Below, piece by piece: positions 18,957 through 28,258 of a stretch of DNA of 64,000 nucleotides. The position numbers were made by a program, and so were the translations under genes. The notes under the pieces are model-generated. The model ran no database searches. It saw only the letters and a list, made by a program, of their open reading frames with translations, and was not told where the DNA came from. Each line of letters begins with the position of its first letter. The first letter of the stretch is position 1. The DNA is from Meridianimarinicoccus sp. MJW13 (lineage in GTDB: Bacteria > Pseudomonadota > Alphaproteobacteria > Rhodobacterales > Rhodobacteraceae), in contig NZ_JACNMU010000010.1 in NCBI RefSeq assembly GCF_014901205.1, positions 1 through 64,000 on the forward strand. The letters are read 5' to 3'.

Positions 18957-19749
18957 GTTCTCCACACCGCGCATCATCGCTATTGCCAACCAGAAGGGCG
19001 GGGTTGGCAAGACAACCACGACGATCAACCTCGCTTCGGCGCTGGAAAAGCGGGGATTTTCCAGCCTCGTTATTGATATTGACCCACAGGGCAACGCCTC
19101 CACCGGCCTGGGTGTGGAAGTGGGTGAGCGTAGGAAAAGCACCTATGACCTTCTGATCGACGGCGCACCTCTGGGTGAAGTCCTGTGTGCAACGTCGATC
19201 GACAACATCCTGATTGCGCCGGCCACAACTGATCTGAGTTCTGCCGATATCGAGTTGGTGGCGAACGAGCGCCGCAGCTTTATCCTGCGCGACATACTGC
19301 GTAGCCCGGTGATGGCCGAGCTTGGCGTCGACTATGTCCTGATTGACTGCCCGCCATCGCTGAACCTTCTGACCGTCAATGCCATGGTCGCGTCTGATTC
19401 CATCCTGATCCCGCTGCAAAGTGAATTTTTTGCGCTGGAGGGGTTGTCCCAGTTGATGTTGACCATCCGGGAAGTGCGCCAGACCGCAAATCCCAATCTG
19501 CGGATCGAAGGTGTGTTGCTGACGATGCACGATCAGCGCAATCGTCTGGCGCAGCAGGTCGAGATCGACGCCCGCGAAACGCTGGGCGAACTGGTGTTCA
19601 AGACCATCGTCCCGCGCAACGTGCGGGTAAGCGAAGCGCCGTCGCATGCAGTGCCGGTTCTGGACTATGACCCGAAATCGAAGGGCGCGCTTGCATATGG
19701 GGACTTGGCAGACGAGCTTATTGCGCGCTATCACAGCATATCGGCATAA
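18949..19749 (+). CDS. parA: Chromosome partitioning ATPase ParA (Soj)
   Basis: ParA moves origin regions by cycling between a nucleoid-bound ATP dimer and free forms. The 266-residue protein has the deviant Walker A NQKGGVGKTTTTINLA (about residues 14-29), DIDPQGNASTGLG and DYVLIDCPPSLNLLT. I place the start at GTG 18949, nine bases after GGAG, because the ATG at 18910 has no ribosome site and would add 13 residues before the conserved region. The start overlaps the end of rsmG by eight bases. parB follows after 21 bases. Confidence 0.95.
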   Translation: MSEFSTPRIIAIANQKGGVGKTTTTINLASALEKRGFSSLVIDIDPQGNASTGLGVEVGERRKSTYDLLIDGAPLGEVLCATSIDNILIAPATTDLSSADIELVANERRSFILRDILRSPVMAELGVDYVLIDCPPSLNLLTVNAMVASDSILIPLQSEFFALEGLSQLMLTIREVRQTANPNLRIEGVLLTMHDQRNRLAQQVEIDARETLGELVFKTIVPRNVRVSEAPSHAVPVLDYDPKSKGALAYGDLADELIARYHSISA

Positions 19750-19770
19750 AACAATAAGGCAGGGCTAGAT

Positions 19771-20670
19771 ATGGGTGGAGAGAAACGCGGATTGGGCCGG
19801 GGCCTGTCGGCCTTGATGGCGGATGTTGCCCCGATCGAGGCCAATGAGAGCATCGCGCCGCGTGGTGAACTGGTGGTGCCCATTGAAGACATTGCTCCGA
19901 ACCCGGATCAGCCGCGGCGTCGGTTCGGGGATCAGGATCTGACCGATCTGGCCAATTCGATCCGGGAAAAGGGCGTGATTCAGCCCCTGATCGTGCGGAA
20001 ACGGCCGAACGGGGACGCCAAGTATCAGATTGTTGCCGGGGAGCGTCGCTGGCGCGCCTCGCAAATGGCGCAACTGCACGAGCTTCCGGTTCTGGTGCGG
20101 GACTTCTCGGACACCGAGGTTCTGGAAGTCGCAATCATCGAGAACATTCAGCGGGCCGATCTGAACCCCGTGGAAGAGGCCGCCGGCTATCGTCAGTTGA
20201 TGGACAAGTTCGGCCACACGCAGGAAAAAATGGCCGAGGCCCTGGGCAAGAGCCGCAGCCACATTGCCAACCTTCTGCGACTGCTGAACCTGCCCGCCGA
20301 AGTGCAGGCGTTCCTGGTCGACGGGCGGCTCTCGGCAGGGCACGCGCGTGCCTTGATCACCACCGAGGATCCGGTGGCATTGGCGCGCAAGGTGGTCGAG
20401 AAAGGGCTGTCGGTACGGGATACCGAACGGCTGGCCAAGGCCGAGTCCGAACCGAAAGCACCGCGCAAGGCGCGGGTGGTCGATGACGAGAAAGACGCGG
20501 ACACGCGCGTTCTTGAGCAGGATCTTTCGGCCAATCTGGGCATGAAAGTGCAGATCGCCCACAAGCCCGAAAAAGAGACAGGATCACTGACCATCAGCTA
20601 CAAGTCTCTGGATCAACTGGATGAATTGTGCCGGATGCTCAGCCTTACGCCGTCGGGCGCGTCCATATAA
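19771..20670 (+). CDS. parB: Chromosome partitioning protein ParB (Spo0J)
   Basis: ParB is a CTPase clamp that loads at parS and spreads on DNA. The 299-residue protein shows the N-terminal LGRGLSAL ParA-activating motif, the ParB/CTP-binding signatures QPLIVR, IVAGERRWRA and ENIQRADLN, the helix-turn-helix TQEKMAEALGKSRSHIANLL, and the C-terminal dimerisation domain (GSLTISYKSLDQLDELCRML). The 3' end overlaps the convergent DUF454 gene by 26 bases. Confidence 0.96.
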   Translation: MGGEKRGLGRGLSALMADVAPIEANESIAPRGELVVPIEDIAPNPDQPRRRFGDQDLTDLANSIREKGVIQPLIVRKRPNGDAKYQIVAGERRWRASQMAQLHELPVLVRDFSDTEVLEVAIIENIQRADLNPVEEAAGYRQLMDKFGHTQEKMAEALGKSRSHIANLLRLLNLPAEVQAFLVDGRLSAGHARALITTEDPVALARKVVEKGLSVRDTERLAKAESEPKAPRKARVVDDEKDADTRVLEQDLSANLGMKVQIAHKPEKETGSLTISYKSLDQLDELCRMLSLTPSGASI

Positions 20671-20998
20671 AGATCAGCACGGCGCAGAGAACGAGGGCCT
20701 GGATCATCAGGATCTGGGCCCGAACCCCCATCAGGACGGACAGCCCGAAGGCCACGGCGATCGACACCGTGGCCAATTTCTTGGCATTTCGATGAATGGC
20801 GCCCTTGGCGTGCCAGTCGCGGATGTGCTCGCCATAGACCGGATGGTTCACCAGCCAGTTGTGCAGGCGCGGCGAAGACTTTCCAAAGCAGAACGCGGCC
20901 AGGATCATCAGCGGTACGGTGGGCAGCAGCGGCAGGAAGATGCCCAAAGTGCCTGTTCCCACGGCCAGAAAGCCTGTCATCAACCAGAGCACTCGCAT
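20645..20998 (-). CDS. DUF454 (YbaN-family) inner-membrane protein
   Basis: This 117-residue protein has three or four membrane segments (about residues 3-20, 24-38, 74-90 and 93-111). The family pattern includes LGIFLPLLPTVPLMILAAFC and the SPRLHNWLVNHPVYG loop. E. coli YbaN is in this family; the function is not known. The last nine codons overlap the end of parB on the other strand. It follows hemW after three bases in the same leftward direction, so it is probably the last gene of the rph-rdgB-hemW unit. Confidence 0.88.
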   Translation of the reverse strand: MRVLWLMTGFLAVGTGTLGIFLPLLPTVPLMILAAFCFGKSSPRLHNWLVNHPVYGEHIRDWHAKGAIHRNAKKLATVSIAVAFGLSVLMGVRAQILMIQALVLCAVLIFIWTRPTA

Positions 20999-21001
20999 GG
21001 G

Positions 21002-22165
21002 TCAATCCATCAGCAGTTCGCGCAATACGCCGTTCAGAACCCGGCGCCCGGCTTGGGTCGCACGCAGGCGCGATCCGGTCAATGCAACAAGGCCCAACTC
21101 TTGCAGATGTGACAGGCGCGCGGGGTCGGGGACAAGGCCCAGACGCGCAAGCCGGGACAGGTCGCTGCCTTCAGACAGACGCAGGCTCATCATCAGGTAT
21201 TCGGCGGCCTGATCTGCTGCGGGCAGGGTACTGCGCAGGGATTGGCCGGTGCCGCGCTGTTCCAACGCTTGCAGCCATGCGCCGGGGGCCAGATGGGTTT
21301 CGGTGGCCATGCGGCCTTCGGGCGTGGTGACCCGACCGTGTGCGCCGGGGCCAATGCCGATGTAGTCGCCATAGCGCCAGTAGATCAGATTGTGCCGGCT
21401 TTCGGATCCGGGTGCCGCGTGGTTCGACACCTCGTAGGCGGGCATCCCATGCGCCGCGCAGATTTCTTGCGTCAGATCATAAAGGTCCGCTGACAGGTCA
21501 TCGTCGGGTAGATCGCGCAGTTTGCCACGGGCGTAGCGGTCGCCAAAGGCGGTGCCGGGTTCGATGGTCAACTGGTACGCCGAGAGATGATCAACGGCCA
21601 TGGACAGGGCTTCGGTCAGTTCTGCTGACCAATCTTCGCGGCTTTGCCCCTGACGGGCATAAATCATGTCGAAGTTGACATGGTCAAACTCTTTTCGCGC
21701 AATATCAAATGCTTGACGTGCCTCGGCCACGCTGTGCATTCGGCCAAGACGGCGCAGGTCTTCGTCGCGCAGTGATTGCACCCCCATCGACACCCGCGTG
21801 ATTCCGCCTTGCCGGAAGGCCCGGAATTTCCCGGCCTCGACCGAGGTTGGATTGGCTTCCAGCGTGATTTCGGGATCATTCGCCATGGGCCACAGGCGGC
21901 GGACGTCTTCCAGAATGGCGGCGACTGTATCCGGGTCCATCAGGCTGGGGGTGCCGCCGCCGAAGAACACCGTGTTCAGGACCCGGCCATGCGTTTCACG
22001 CGCCGCGCGCTGCAGTTCCGCCAGATAAGCCTTGCGCCAGCGGGTGTGGTCGATGGTGGCCGCGACATGGGAATTGAAGTCGCAATAGGGGCATTTGGCG
22101 GCGCAGAACGGCCAGTGGATGTAGAGGCCGAACCCGCCGGCCTCCCAATCGGGGCGCTCAGTCAA
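21002..22165 (-). CDS. hemW: Radical SAM haem chaperone HemW
   Basis: HemW was earlier called HemN-like coproporphyrinogen oxidase; the family is now regarded as a haem chaperone. The 387-residue protein has the radical [13 protein letters not shown] (CxxxCxxC), with the F in place of the extra cysteine typical of true HemN, then [19 protein letters not shown] and the HemN C-terminal domain. The [20 protein letters not shown] segment is characteristic. It overlaps rdgB by eight bases. Confidence 0.93.
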   Translation of the reverse strand: MTERPDWEAGGFGLYIHWPFCAAKCPYCDFNSHVAATIDHTRWRKAYLAELQRAARETHGRVLNTVFFGGGTPSLMDPDTVAAILEDVRRLWPMANDPEITLEANPTSVEAGKFRAFRQGGITRVSMGVQSLRDEDLRRLGRMHSVAEARQAFDIARKEFDHVNFDMIYARQGQSREDWSAELTEALSMAVDHLSAYQLTIEPGTAFGDRYARGKLRDLPDDDLSADLYDLTQEICAAHGMPAYEVSNHAAPGSESRHNLIYWRYGDYIGIGPGAHGRVTTPEGRMATETHLAPGAWLQALEQRGTGQSLRSTLPAADQAAEYLMMSLRLSEGSDLSRLARLGLVPDPARLSHLQELGLVALTGSRLRATQAGRRVLNGVLRELLMD

Positions 22166-22766
22166 GCAGGCCCGCTTTCATCTTGGTGAAGGCATCGGCG
22201 CGGTGGCTCATGGAGTGCTTCTTTGCAGGATCCATCTCGCCGAAGGTTTCGGTTTCACCATCGGGCTGGAAGATCGGGTCAAAGCCGAAGCCCTGCGCGC
22301 CGCGCATCGGCCAGACAAGGCGGCCCGACACACGGCCTTCGAACAGCTGATCGGTGCCATCGGGCCAAGCCACGCAGAGCGTACAGCAGAAATGCGCGGT
22401 CCGGGGTTCCGGCGCGGCTTTCTCCTCCATCAGATCCCAGACCTTTTTCATCGCCATGGGGAAATCGCGCCCCTTGGGCGTTTCGGCCCAATCGGCGGTA
22501 AAGACCCCCGGCGCGCCATCCAGGGCATCGACCATAATGCCGCTGTCATCCGACAGGGCGGGCAGGCCCGCCGCCTTGGCTGCTGCATGCGCCTTGATGC
22601 GCGCGTTGCCGGCAAAAGTATTCTCGGTTTCCTCCGGCTCGACGAAGCCAAGCTCCTTCACCGACACGACCTCGATCCCGTAGGGCGCCATCAGCGCCCC
22701 GATCTCGCGGATTTTCCCTGCGTTGTGGCTGGCGATGACCAGCTTGTCGCCGATCCTGCCGGTCAT
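22158..22766 (-). CDS. rdgB: Non-canonical purine NTP pyrophosphatase RdgB
   Basis: RdgB hydrolyses dITP, XTP and related damaged purine nucleotides and so protects DNA. The 202-residue protein has [11 protein letters not shown], the [13 protein letters not shown] segment, the catalytic [18 protein letters not shown] and the late DPIF and MSHRADA motifs of the HAM1 family. It overlaps rph by four bases and hemW by eight, as expected for an operon. Confidence 0.95.
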   Translation of the reverse strand: MTGRIGDKLVIASHNAGKIREIGALMAPYGIEVVSVKELGFVEPEETENTFAGNARIKAHAAAKAAGLPALSDDSGIMVDALDGAPGVFTADWAETPKGRDFPMAMKKVWDLMEEKAAPEPRTAHFCCTLCVAWPDGTDQLFEGRVSGRLVWPMRGAQGFGFDPIFQPDGETETFGEMDPAKKHSMSHRADAFTKMKAGLLD

Positions 22767-23473
22767 GCGGTGGCGGCTTTCTGGGCGGCGACCAGGTCAG
22801 CCACGCCCGCTTCGGCCAGATCCAGCAGTTCGCCCATCTGGGCACGGGTGAAGGCGGCGCCTTCGGCGGACATCTGCACCTCGACCAGCTTGCCGGAACC
22901 GGTGATGACGAAGTTGCCATCGACGCCCGCATCGCTGTCCTCGGGATAGTCCAGATCCAGCACCGGCTGACCGGCGTAGATGCCACAGGACACCGCCGCG
23001 ATGGGATCGACCAGCGGATCCGAGATCACGTCGCCGGCCTTCATCAGCTTGTTGACCGCAAGGCGCAGCGCGACCCAGCCGCCGGTGATTGCAGCGCAGC
23101 GGGTGCCGCCATCGGCCTGGATCACATCGCAGTCGATGGTGATCTGGCGTTCGCCCAGGGCAACGCGATCCAGCCCGGCGCGCAGGCTGCGTCCGATCAG
23201 GCGCTGGATTTCCTGGGTGCGGCCCGACTGGCCGTTCTTGGCCTCGCGCCGCATCCGGCTGTGGGTGGCGCGCGGCAGCATCCCGTATTCGGCGGTGACC
23301 CAGCCAAGACCCGAGTTCTTCAGGAACGGCGGCACCCGCTCTTCCAGCGAGGCGGTGCAGAGCACATGGGTGTCGCCCATGCGGATCAGGCAAGAGCCCT
23401 CGGCGTGGCGGGTGACATCGGTCTCGATGGACACGGGGCGAAGTTCGTTGAGTTTACGGCCGGAAGGGCGCAT
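22763..23473 (-). CDS. rph: Ribonuclease PH
   Basis: RNase PH is a phosphorolytic 3' exonuclease that trims tRNA precursors. The 236-residue protein begins [20 protein letters not shown], with the conserved arginine-rich start and [20 protein letters not shown]. It also has [17 protein letters not shown] and [19 protein letters not shown]. It heads the leftward rph-rdgB-hemW-DUF454 group and is divergent from hrcA, 96 bases apart. Confidence 0.96.
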   Translation of the reverse strand: MRPSGRKLNELRPVSIETDVTRHAEGSCLIRMGDTHVLCTASLEERVPPFLKNSGLGWVTAEYGMLPRATHSRMRREAKNGQSGRTQEIQRLIGRSLRAGLDRVALGERQITIDCDVIQADGGTRCAAITGGWVALRLAVNKLMKAGDVISDPLVDPIAAVSCGIYAGQPVLDLDYPEDSDAGVDGNFVITGSGKLVEVQMSAEGAAFTRAQMGELLDLAEAGVADLVAAQKAATA

Positions 23474-23569
23474 GACATTTCCTTGCGTTGGGATGCCGAA
23501 CCCTTATCTTCGCAAGGCGGTGTGGTTCAAGCCTGCAAGGGCTGTGTGCGCGAGAACGGGACAAACGGG

Positions 23570-24631
23570 ATGACCGACAGCAGCAAGGTTCTGCAAGATC
23601 TGAACGACCGCTCCCGCGAGGTGTTCCGGCGGGTGGTCGAAGGCTATCTGTCCAGCGGCGATCCGGTGGGCTCGCGCACGCTGACACGCTCCATGTCGGA
23701 AAAGGTCAGCGCGGCGACGATCCGCAACGTGATGCAGGACCTGGAGTATCTGGGGTTGCTGGGAAGTCCGCATATCTCGGCAGGCCGCGTGCCCACCGAA
23801 AAGGGCTTGCGCATGTTCGTGGACGGGTTTCTGGAAGTGGACCAGATGACCCTTCAGGATCGCGAGATGATCGACGCCACCGTCAAACGCTCGGACGGTG
23901 ATGTGGGCGCGATTCTGGACGGCATCGGTTCGGCGCTGTCGGGGGTGACCCATGGTGCCAGCCTGGTGCTGACGCCCAAGCATGAAGCGCCGATCAAGCA
24001 TATCGAGTTCGTCAGCCTTGCCGCCGACCGGGCGCTGGTGGTGCTGGTCTTTGCCGATGGCCATGTGGAAAACCGCGTGTTCACGCCGCCGCCGGGGCAG
24101 ACCCCGTCATCCATGCGCGAGGCGGCAAATTTCCTGAACGCGCTGGCCGAGGGCCGCACCGTCAGCGAATTGCGCCGGGTCATGGAAAGCGAGATCAAGC
24201 GCCGCCGCCAGGAAATCGACAAGCTGGCCCGCGACCTTGTGGAAAGTGGGCTGGCGGTCTGGGATGAACAAGGCGAAGGCGCCGAGCGGCTGATCGTGCG
24301 CGGCCGCGCCAACCTGCTGGAAAGCCAGGATGCGGTTGATCTGGAGCGCATCCGCATCCTGTTCGACGACCTGGAGCGCAAACGTGATATTGCCGAGTTC
24401 CTGGACCTGACCGAAACCGGCGAGGGTGTGCGCATTTTTATCGGCTCGGAGAACAAGCTTTTTTCACTTTCGGGTTCCTCTCTGGTCGTCAGTCCCTATA
24501 TGAACGCGGATCGAAAGATTATCGGCGCCGTGGGCGTGATCGGGCCGACACGTCTGAATTACGGACGGGTCGTGCCGATCGTGGATTACACGGCGCAACT
24601 GGTCGGCAGGATGATCTCCGACCGGAGTTGA
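23570..24631 (+). CDS. hrcA: Heat-inducible transcription repressor HrcA
   Basis: HrcA represses chaperone genes by binding CIRCE elements, and GroEL modulates its activity. The 353-residue protein has the N-terminal winged helix (SSGDPVGSRTLTRSM, SAATIRNVMQDLEYLGLL, SAGRVPTEKGLRMFVD) and the GAF-like core and C-terminal dimerisation part (FIGSENKLFSLSGSSLVVSPY and VIGPTRLNYGRVVPIVDY). No CIRCE repeat is visible in front of it. The start is an ATG at 23570 with a weak ribosome site. It precedes grpE by 12 bases, as in many alphaproteobacteria. Confidence 0.94.
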   Translation: MTDSSKVLQDLNDRSREVFRRVVEGYLSSGDPVGSRTLTRSMSEKVSAATIRNVMQDLEYLGLLGSPHISAGRVPTEKGLRMFVDGFLEVDQMTLQDREMIDATVKRSDGDVGAILDGIGSALSGVTHGASLVLTPKHEAPIKHIEFVSLAADRALVVLVFADGHVENRVFTPPPGQTPSSMREAANFLNALAEGRTVSELRRVMESEIKRRRQEIDKLARDLVESGLAVWDEQGEGAERLIVRGRANLLESQDAVDLERIRILFDDLERKRDIAEFLDLTETGEGVRIFIGSENKLFSLSGSSLVVSPYMNADRKIIGAVGVIGPTRLNYGRVVPIVDYTAQLVGRMISDRS

Positions 24632-24643
24632 GAAGGAGGGATC

Positions 24644-25246
24644 ATGGCAGATCCGAAAGCCAAAGACGTGGGCGAAATGGAAGACATTCTGCCGGGCGTC
24701 AGCGAAGACGACCTTGTCGATCTGGACACGCTGGCCGAGCAGGACTCGCCGCAAGACGTGGAAGCGGTTGCGCTTCAAGCCGAGATTGAAACCCTGAAGG
24801 CGGAACGCGACGAATTGCACGACCGCTTCATGCGGGCGCTGGCCGATGCCGAAAACGCCCGCAAGCGTGGCGAGCGGGATCGCCGCGAGGGCGAGCAATA
24901 CGGCGGCTCGAAACTGGCGCGCGACATGCTGCCGGTCTACGACAACCTGAACCGCGCCCTGCGCGCAGCACCCGAAACCGGCAGCGAGGCCGACAAGGCG
25001 CTGCTGGAAGGGGTCGAACTGACCCTGCGCGAGTTGCTGAACATCTTCGAAAAGCACGGCATCCAGCGCGTCGCGCCGGAGCGGGGCGAGAAGTTCGATC
25101 CGCAGCTGCACCAGGCCATGTTCGAAGCCCCGGTGCCCGGCACCAAGGCCGGCGAGATTATCGAGGTCATGGCCGAAGGCTTCCTGCTGCACGACCGCCT
25201 GCTGCGCCCGGCACAGGTCGGCGTATCGTCGATGCCGGCCTCCTGA
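24644..25246 (+). CDS. grpE: Nucleotide exchange factor GrpE
   Basis: GrpE releases ADP from DnaK and acts as a thermosensor. The 200-residue protein has an acidic N-terminus, a coiled-coil stretch (about residues 45-90, ALQAEIETLKAERDELHDRF), and the beta domain with FDPQLHQAMFEAP and GEIIEVMAEGFLLHDRLLRPAQVGVS. GGAGG lies just upstream. It is co-oriented with hrcA. Its partners dnaK and dnaJ are about 17 kb away. Confidence 0.95.
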   Translation: MADPKAKDVGEMEDILPGVSEDDLVDLDTLAEQDSPQDVEAVALQAEIETLKAERDELHDRFMRALADAENARKRGERDRREGEQYGGSKLARDMLPVYDNLNRALRAAPETGSEADKALLEGVELTLRELLNIFEKHGIQRVAPERGEKFDPQLHQAMFEAPVPGTKAGEIIEVMAEGFLLHDRLLRPAQVGVSSMPAS

Positions 25247-25313
25247 TCCGATCCCCATGACAGGTCGCGGCGCCCCGTTTCCCGGTGGCGCCGCAATTCG
25301 TTGGGGTGGCGCA

Positions 25314-25403
25314 CTCCCGCCCCCTTTGCGGCCTGACGACCGCAAGGCGTTGGGCCCGGCGCTGCTGCGCGGCGCAAGATGAGTATTTATTCCAAAAAGA
25401 AAT
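25314..25403 (-). repeat. Two-hairpin intergenic element, copy A
   Basis: Between the grpE and mutS ends. In plus-strand order it contains CTCCCGCCCCC (25314-25324), hairpin TTGCGG/CCGCAA (25326-25345), the core GGCGTTGGGCCCGG (25346-25359), hairpin GCGCTGC-TGC-GCGGCGC (25359-25375, with one G-T pair) and the tail AAGATGAGTATTTATTCC (from 25376). Copies at 33821-33917, 36724-36796 and 60130-60195 share the layout. The hairpin and tail could act as a terminator for grpE. Origin and function are unknown. Confidence 0.6.
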
Positions 25404-25458
25404 GCGGTGTATGGCCGGGCTGCCTGCAGGCAGCCTGGTTGGGGCTGTCGTTCGGCGA

Positions 25459-28086
25459 TCAACCGTCCCGCACCATCCCGCGCAACTCGTACAGCAGGGT
25501 CAGGGCCTGGATCGGGGTCAGTTGGTCGGGGTGGACATCTGACAGTCGGTCTACAGCCGGATGGGTTTTCTCGACGGTGGGGGTGGGCGGCGGCGGCGCG
25601 GCGAACAGGGGCAGGTCGTCGAGCATCGGGGCCCGTTTGCCGCCCTCGCGGTCGCCGGCTTCCAGAGTTTCCAATACCTGCCGCGCGCGAGCGATGACCG
25701 GGGCGGGCAGGCCGGCCAGTTTCGCCACCTGCACCCCGTAGGAGCGATCGGCCGCACCGGGGCGGACCTCGTGCAGGAAGATGACCTCGCCTTCCCAATC
25801 CTTGACCGCCACGGTGGCGTTGCTGGCATGGTCCAGCTTTTCGGCCAGCGTGGTCATTTCGTGGTAATGGGTGGCGAACAGCGCCCGGCAGCGGTTTACG
25901 TTGTGCAAATGTTCCAGCGTCGCCCAGGCGATGGAAAGCCCGTCGTAGGTGGCGGTGCCGCGCCCGATTTCGTCCAGTATTACGAGGGCGCGCGCGTCGG
26001 CCTGGTTCAGGATGGCGGCGGTTTCCACCATTTCCACCATGAAGGTCGACCGTCCCCGCGCCAGATCGTCAGCGGCACCGACGCGGCTGAACAATTGCGA
26101 GACGATCCCGATGCGGGCCTCGCGCGCGGGCACGAAGGCGCCGGACTGGGCCAGCAGGGCGATCAGCGCGTTCTGCCGCAGCCAGGTGGATTTGCCTGCC
26201 ATGTTGGGCCCGGTCAGCAGGCAGATGGCGGCGCCATCCCCCTCGGCGCTGAGGGCGCAATCGTTGGCGACGAAGGCTGCGCCCGACTGGCGCGACAGCG
26301 CGGCCTCGACCACCGGGTGACGTCCGGCGCGCACGTCAAAGGCGCGGCTGTCCTCCATCCGGGGGCGGGTCCAGTCGGCGCCGGCGGCCAGATCGGCGAA
26401 CCCGGCGGTCAGGTCGATCTCGGCCAGCGCGCGGGCGGCGTTGCCGATCTTGGCGGCGGCGTCCAGGCAGGTGGCGCACAGACGCGCGAAGATCTGCTTT
26501 TCCAGGTCCAGCGCGTGCGAGCCTGCATTCAGCAACCCGCGCTCCAGCTCGGACAGCTCCACCGTGGTGAAGCGGATGGCATTGGCGGTGGTCTGGCGGT
26601 GGATGAAGGTTTCCGTCAGCGGTTCCGAGGTCATCTTGCCGGCATGGGTTGCCGGGGTTTCCACGAAATAGCCCAACACGTTGTTATGCTTGACTTTCAG
26701 CGAACCAATGCCGGTCAGATCCGCATATTTCGCCTGCAAGCCGGCGATCAGGCCCCGGCCCTCATCGCGGAGGGTGCGGGCCTCGTCCAGTGCGCTGTCA
26801 TAGCCGCTGGCCACGAAGCCGCCGTCGCGGGCCAGCAAGGGCGGATCGGCGACAAGGGCTTCATCCAGCAGATCAGCCAGCGCCTCGTGCCCCAGCAGGT
26901 CCTGCGCGGCCCAGCCCAGACGCTCGGGCAGATCCTCGGGCAGCATCGCGGCGATGGCCCCGGCCTGGGCCAGCCCATCGCGCAGGGCGGTCAGGTCGCG
27001 CGGGCCGCCACGGTCCAGCGACAGGCGGCTGAGGGCGCGATCCATGTCGGGCGCGCGTTTCAGAGCCGCGCGCAGGTCGTCGCGCAGGCGGGGATCGTCC
27101 AGCAGGGCCTCGACCGCGTCATGCCGGCCCCGGATTTCCGCCAGGTCCTGCGAGGGCGCCGACAGCCGCCGTTCCAGCAGCCGCGCGCCGCCCGCCGTCA
27201 CCGTCCGGTCCACGGTCGCCAGAAGCGAGCCGTTGCGCCCGCCCGACAGGCTTTGGGTAATCTCAAGGTTGCGGCGGGTCGCGGCGTCGATGGCCATGGC
27301 CCCGCCCGGCGCTTCACGCACCGGCGGGCGGATCAGCGGCAGTTTGCCCTTCTGGGTGATCTCCAGATAGTCGACCAGCGCGCCAAGGGCCGCGGTTTCG
27401 ACCCGGTCGAACTGGCCGAAGGCGTCCAGCGTCGCCACCGCGTACAGCGCCTTCAGGCGGGCCAGCCCGCCTTCGCTGTCGAAACTGGCCGCGCCCAGCG
27501 GCACGAGGGCGGCCCCGGTTTCCTCGGCCATACCGCGCAACTCGGGCTCCAGCGCGTCGCGGCAGAGGATCTCGGGCGGCGCGAGGCGGGACAGCAGATG
27601 CGGCAGCATCACCCGCTTGCAGGGCGCCACGGTCATCTCGCCGGTGGAAATATCCACCCAGGCCAGGGCGCCGGTGCCCCGGATCTCGGCCCAGGCGGCC
27701 AGGTAATTGTGCCGCCGCGCGTCCAGCAGGCTGTCCTCGGTCAATGTGCCAGGGGTCACGACCCGCGTCACGCCGCGTTTGACCACCGCCTTGTAGCCGC
27801 GCTTTTTCGCTTCGGCCGGGTTTTCCAGCTGTTCGCAGATGGCCACGCGAAAGCCCTTGCGGGTCAGGGTCAGCAGATAGCCTTCTGCGGCATGGACCGG
27901 TACGCCGCACATGGGAATATCCGCGCCCTCGTGCTTGCCGCGTTTGGTCAGGGCGATGTCCAGCGCCGCCGCCGCAGCCACCGCATCGTCGAAGAACATC
28001 TCGTAGAAATCCCCCATCCGGTAGAACAGGATGGCATCGGGATGATCGGACTTGATCTCGAGATACTGCGCCATCATCGGCGTCAT
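25459..28086 (-). CDS. mutS: DNA mismatch repair protein MutS
   Basis: MutS recognises mismatches and small loops and recruits MutL. The 875-residue protein has the mismatch-binding domain with FYRMGDFYEMFF (F-x-E) near residue 25, the connector, core and clamp domains, and the ATPase with GPNMAGKSTWLRQ at about 625, DDLARGRSTFMVEM and VILDEIGRGTATYDGLSIAW. I chose the ATG at 28086 (MTPMMAQYLEIK) because GGAG lies seven bases upstream; the ATG at 28119 has no ribosome site and would add 11 basic residues. It is divergent from maeB. Confidence 0.95.
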   Translation of the reverse strand: MTPMMAQYLEIKSDHPDAILFYRMGDFYEMFFDDAVAAAAALDIALTKRGKHEGADIPMCGVPVHAAEGYLLTLTRKGFRVAICEQLENPAEAKKRGYKAVVKRGVTRVVTPGTLTEDSLLDARRHNYLAAWAEIRGTGALAWVDISTGEMTVAPCKRVMLPHLLSRLAPPEILCRDALEPELRGMAEETGAALVPLGAASFDSEGGLARLKALYAVATLDAFGQFDRVETAALGALVDYLEITQKGKLPLIRPPVREAPGGAMAIDAATRRNLEITQSLSGGRNGSLLATVDRTVTAGGARLLERRLSAPSQDLAEIRGRHDAVEALLDDPRLRDDLRAALKRAPDMDRALSRLSLDRGGPRDLTALRDGLAQAGAIAAMLPEDLPERLGWAAQDLLGHEALADLLDEALVADPPLLARDGGFVASGYDSALDEARTLRDEGRGLIAGLQAKYADLTGIGSLKVKHNNVLGYFVETPATHAGKMTSEPLTETFIHRQTTANAIRFTTVELSELERGLLNAGSHALDLEKQIFARLCATCLDAAAKIGNAARALAEIDLTAGFADLAAGADWTRPRMEDSRAFDVRAGRHPVVEAALSRQSGAAFVANDCALSAEGDGAAICLLTGPNMAGKSTWLRQNALIALLAQSGAFVPAREARIGIVSQLFSRVGAADDLARGRSTFMVEMVETAAILNQADARALVILDEIGRGTATYDGLSIAWATLEHLHNVNRCRALFATHYHEMTTLAEKLDHASNATVAVKDWEGEVIFLHEVRPGAADRSYGVQVAKLAGLPAPVIARARQVLETLEAGDREGGKRAPMLDDLPLFAAPPPPTPTVEKTHPAVDRLSDVHPDQLTPIQALTLLYELRGMVRDG

Positions 28087-28258
28087 GGGGCGGCTCCGGG
28101 GCTGCGATTTGCGTCTCATGGGTGTAGTGCGTCGGGCGAAGCGGCAAAAGCCCCCATCGGCCCGATCCGCCTTATCTGCGCCTGTCTGCGCTAACACGCG
28201 TTGAGACCGCACGGTGGCTCGCGTAAGACGGCGGGAACCGACGGAGGAGACCCCGCCC

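Noticed and set aside
23474-23569. CIRCE element in front of hrcA
   Set aside because: I looked for TTAGCACTC-N9-GAGTGCTAA and saw no match.
25561-28194. 877-codon open frame opposite mutS
   Set aside because: Glycine-, arginine- and glutamine-rich shadow of the MutS frame, with no domain text.
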